From NCBI GenBank assembly GCA_963681505.1, contig OY811976.1:5880003-5944002 (forward strand): a stretch of DNA of 64,000 nucleotides, given 5' to 3'. This stretch comes from Eunapius fragilis (Eukaryota; Porifera; Demospongiae; Spongillida; Spongillidae). The position numbers and the translations under genes were made by a program. The notes under the pieces are model-generated. The model worked only from the letters and a program-made list of their open reading frames with translations, did no database searches and was not told where the DNA came from. Shown in pieces: positions 61,090 to 64,000 of this stretch (its first letter is position 1; each line of letters starts with the position of its first letter).

Positions 61090-62204
61090 ACGCGCGAGCG
61101 TTCTTGGTCACTGGCCGTGCAGCACAATCTGATCTGGAGAGAGAGCTACTAGCTCTTTCCTGCTCGCTTAGGAGGCCTGGGCCTACTAAACCCTTCTCAT
61201 CTCTCCACCACTGAGTATTCTACTTCCATGAAAGTCACACAGCCTATAGTAGACCATATCATAAAGCAGGATGAAAGATATGGATATGAGATCCTTCAAG
61301 ATCAACTTTCTGCCAAAGCCGAAGTCCACAAATCCAAACGAGAACACCATTTAAATGCAGCTTCGACATTAAAGGATATTCTTCCACCTTCTCTTGCACA
61401 TGCCATGACCTCTCCCAAGAAAAAGGTGCCTCCACCTGGCTTTCAGTTCTACCACTTGAAGAATATGGCTTTGCGCTCCATAAGGGAGCCTTTCGTGATG
61501 CTTTGGCTTTACGTTATGGCTGGAGTCCTGTGAATGCTCCACTAAATTGTGCTTGTGGCACCCACTTTTCTGTTGAACATGTACTGTCATGCCCTAAGGG
61601 AGGGTATCCATCAATCAGACACAACGAAATCAGAGACTTAACAGCTGCTCTCTTGTCAGAAGTGTGCCACAATGTATCAACAGAGCCTCATCTACAACCC
61701 ATAACAGGTGAGGTCATGAGTGGACTCTCAGCGAATATACAGGATGGTGCGCGATTGGATATTGCAGCAGATGGATTTTGGGGGAGTCCGTTTGAAAGGG
61801 CATTTTTTGATGTAAAGGTTTTTAATCCTTACGCCCCCTCAAATCAAAAGACTCCTTTATCCGCATGCTACCGTAGCCATGAAAACGAGAAAAAGAGGAA
61901 ATATGACCAACGCATTCGTGAAATTGAACATGCCTCTTTCACTCCACTTATTCTCTCTTGCACTGGTGGCCTTGGGCCTCAAGCCACAACAAGCTATAAG
62001 CGTCTGGCCTCTCTGCTATCTGCCAAATGGAATCAGGCCTATAGCCTAACCATCATGTGGTTGAGATGCCGCCTTGCCTATTCATTGCTGCGAAGTTCAG
62101 TTATGTGCATTCGAGGGGCACGCTCTCACCTTGGCCATTATATGTCTGCTACACAACCTCCTCTTGACCTGGTGTCAAGGGAAGCCCTTCTACTTGAACC
62201 ATAA
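61090..62204 (+). pseudogene. C-terminal part of a reverse transcriptase protein with probable restriction-like endonuclease
   Basis: The first part (to about 61490) encodes LLALSCSLRRPGPTKPFSSL and TEYSTSMKVTQPIVDHIIKQ in two frames, matching the post-RT region of multi-copy retroelement proteins. After a frameshift near 61490 the frame runs to a stop at 62204. It carries a Cys/His cluster (CACGTHFSVEHVLSCPKGGY), RHNEIRDLTAALLSEV, ARLDIAADGFWG and FFDVKVFNPYAP. The D...DVK spacing after a CCHC cluster is what a PD-(D/E)xK restriction-like endonuclease of early-branching non-LTR elements would show. The reading is by eye. The RT core itself is not in the window's preceding sequence. Confidence 0.6.
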
Positions 62205-62487
62205 ATTTTGATATTTTGTTTCCTTTTCATTTATGTGTATAGTTGCTTACTAATATAATAATTTAAAGTGAAAAAAACTGGTTTCAAGGCTGGCACTTTC
62301 CTACCCCGCGTACGCGTGGGTTTCTAAGTAAGGCTCGGTATCGATTTTTGCACATTAATCTCCTTGCACCTTATTAAAATTTTATTTGTATATCAATACC
62401 CTGGTTAAGTACAATACCGCTTAACGTAAAATAGGCAACGATCTATTCACAGGACTCAGGCATTTCTGAGGCCTCTCACTCTCTCTT

Positions 62488-62527
<40 letters not shown>

Positions 62528-62545
62528 CCTCTCTCTCTTTCTTTC
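62488..62545. repeat. (CT)n microsatellite
   Basis: CT-rich run with CCC and TTT interruptions. Confidence 0.92.
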
Positions 62546-62590
62546 GCTCACTCATACACCCACACTTCACTCAAGTATACAACTTGCACA

Positions 62591-63440
62591 CTAGTTTTGA
62601 AAAGAATATATACAATGCAGTCCAAAGATTTTCAAGTCTACACAACAATATCTACCATGTACATGCTGAAGCAGAAAGTCTACTGTTGACAAATAATGAG
62701 TAATACCAAAATTGTTGTCTTCACTTCCAGCATCAATGGTTGCTGCCAATAGGTGTCGCATTTCAGCAGTGAGTGGGACATGCGGTGCACTGAGTACAAT
62801 TTCATCAACACTGTCCTCACATGACGTTGGAGCTTCTTCATCAATTCCAAAGGTATCATCAGGTATGCTTTGCTCGGGTATGTTGACAGGCAGACTTAAG
62901 ATGTACGGATAGTGCTCATCATTCATCATTCCCTTATAAAACAGCTGGTATGGAGACAAGTTATGTTCAGATCGCATAGGGTGATGATTATACTGCATAC
63001 TAAACTCTGCAAGGCTCTTGTTTATTCGGCCAAGGTACACTTAGTGTAGTGAAAACAAATCGATATTATTTGTAGGGTCCAAGAAGCCTTCATCCTCAAG
63101 GTAATAAAACAGTGTGATAAATTGGTGAACTGCAACACGCCTTACATCTCTCCACAGGCGTTCAATTCGGGTGTTGTGCACAGAGCTACCAGTTATGACA
63201 CTTCTTCGATTTAACCCTCATGTTTCAAGCATCCACCCGGCTACTTCAACGTTTTTGGTTCCATGATCTGTCTTGATGCGTGACGGAATAGAGTATGCTC
63301 TGCAAGCATTCAAAAACAAATTGAGAACTGTGTGCGCTTGATTGTTATCTGAGCACTGCAGGTATGTTATCATTCTGGTATAACCATCAATTCCTATAAG
63401 TGGATGAAATTCAAATTACTGAGCGCCAGGCATATGTTTA
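62591..63440 (-). pseudogene. Integrase-core-domain protein, C-terminal half
   Basis: The minus strand reads LIGIDGYTRMITYLQCSDNN (first Asp region), AYSIPSRIKTDHGTKNVEVA (second Asp), RRSVITGSSVHNTRIERLWRDV (catalytic Glu), VAVHQFITLFYYLEDEGFLD and YLGRINKSLAEFSMQYNHHP. These are the successive motifs of the animal integrase-core family. Stops interrupt it after WMLET (near 63217) and before VYLGRIN (near 63042), so it is a pseudogene. The tail after about 62900 is acidic and poorly conserved. Confidence 0.8.
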
Positions 63441-64000
63441 GAGTGTCCCGAGAAGAGGCATGAAAACAAGGGGCAAGGTATATACTGTTGATTGAGGAAT
63501 TTATACAGCATTGCATGCTAAGCTACACACAGCCATGTTATGTAATGTTATGTAATCTCCTTGTATTATCAGTTATATTGTGTCATTTATAATTGCATGT
63601 ACAAACATAGGATAAGCTAAAGCACTAATTTTGTGTTGCCATTGTTACAGCTGTTCTTGTCCATCCAATACATATGATGTCAAGAAATTGTCCATGGACT
63701 TCTGGTCAACTAAGATTTATTTTACATAGACACTTTAATATGTACAAAAATTTGGGTAAATAGTTTGTTAGCATGTTTAGCCTTAATAAAGGAACACATT
63801 TCATGATATTATACATTGCAACAAAATTGTTGAAACCTTGAAGACCAATAATGGTAGAAATGGCGCCCATGATATCTTGAACGGCTCCATGTGCTACAAA
63901 TTATATCAAATTGTGGCAATTCAAGTAGTTGATTACAGCCTCAATATAATAAATAAAACTGTTTTTGCATACACATCTACAGGATACTTTATTTTGCCTT
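63441..64000. other. No recognisable gene
   Basis: AT-rich DNA to the end of the window; no supported feature. Confidence 0.4.

Overview
The window is nuclear DNA of an animal. It holds spliced genes with GT-AG introns, a replication-type histone H3, a tectonic (ciliary transition-zone) gene and a single-pass receptor with Ig and FN3 modules. Several introns are only about 50-100 bp, the DNA is AT-rich, and the transposon mix is of the kind seen in sponges and cnidarians. I infer an early-branching metazoan, most likely a demosponge; the species is not established. Everything comes from reading the sequence, with no database search.

Layout. Host genes: (1) minus strand 12201-3086, a receptor-like gene with Ig, FN3 and transmembrane exons followed by a PERK/eIF2-alpha-kinase-like domain with a degraded activation segment; its large introns hold a TTAA-flanked element, a DDE/pogo-type transposase relic split by a fold-back element, and other repeats. 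(2) minus strand 42113-37279, a complete 13-exon tectonic homologue of 629 codons. (3) minus strand 43043-42633, an intronless histone H3 with TATA box and a 3' stem-loop. (4) a doubtful two-exon 3' gene end near 32.4-32.9 kb.

Almost everything else is mobile DNA. 13.4-14.8 kb and 33.7-37.2 kb are long palindromic elements. 19.9-20.8 kb is a MITE-like element with 7-bp target duplications, of which two more copies lie at 48.8-51.0 kb. 21.1-25.1 kb holds a broken Ty3/gypsy pol (+) followed by a DIRS-type RT/RNase H fragment (-). 25.8-26.8 kb, 56.5-56.6 kb and 62.6-63.4 kb are integrase-core relics. 28.7-29.7 kb, 44.2-45.0 kb and 45.8-51.7 kb share TAGTCT-type ends and 9-bp target duplications. 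The last of these is a 5.9-kb composite carrying a DUF6589-like gene and the start of a RecQ-like helicase, plus a nested Merlin-like element and an intron-containing integrase fragment. A second DUF6589/RecQ pair, again tail to tail, lies at 52.9-55.0 kb. 56.6-59.8 kb is a piggyBac-like element largely replaced by an 88-copy 24-bp minisatellite. 61.1-62.2 kb is the C-terminal part of a reverse-transcriptase protein with a probable restriction-like endonuclease.

The two observations most worth following are the kinase-bearing Ig/FN3 receptor and the recurrent DUF6589 + RecQ-helicase pair inside a 9-bp-TSD element.
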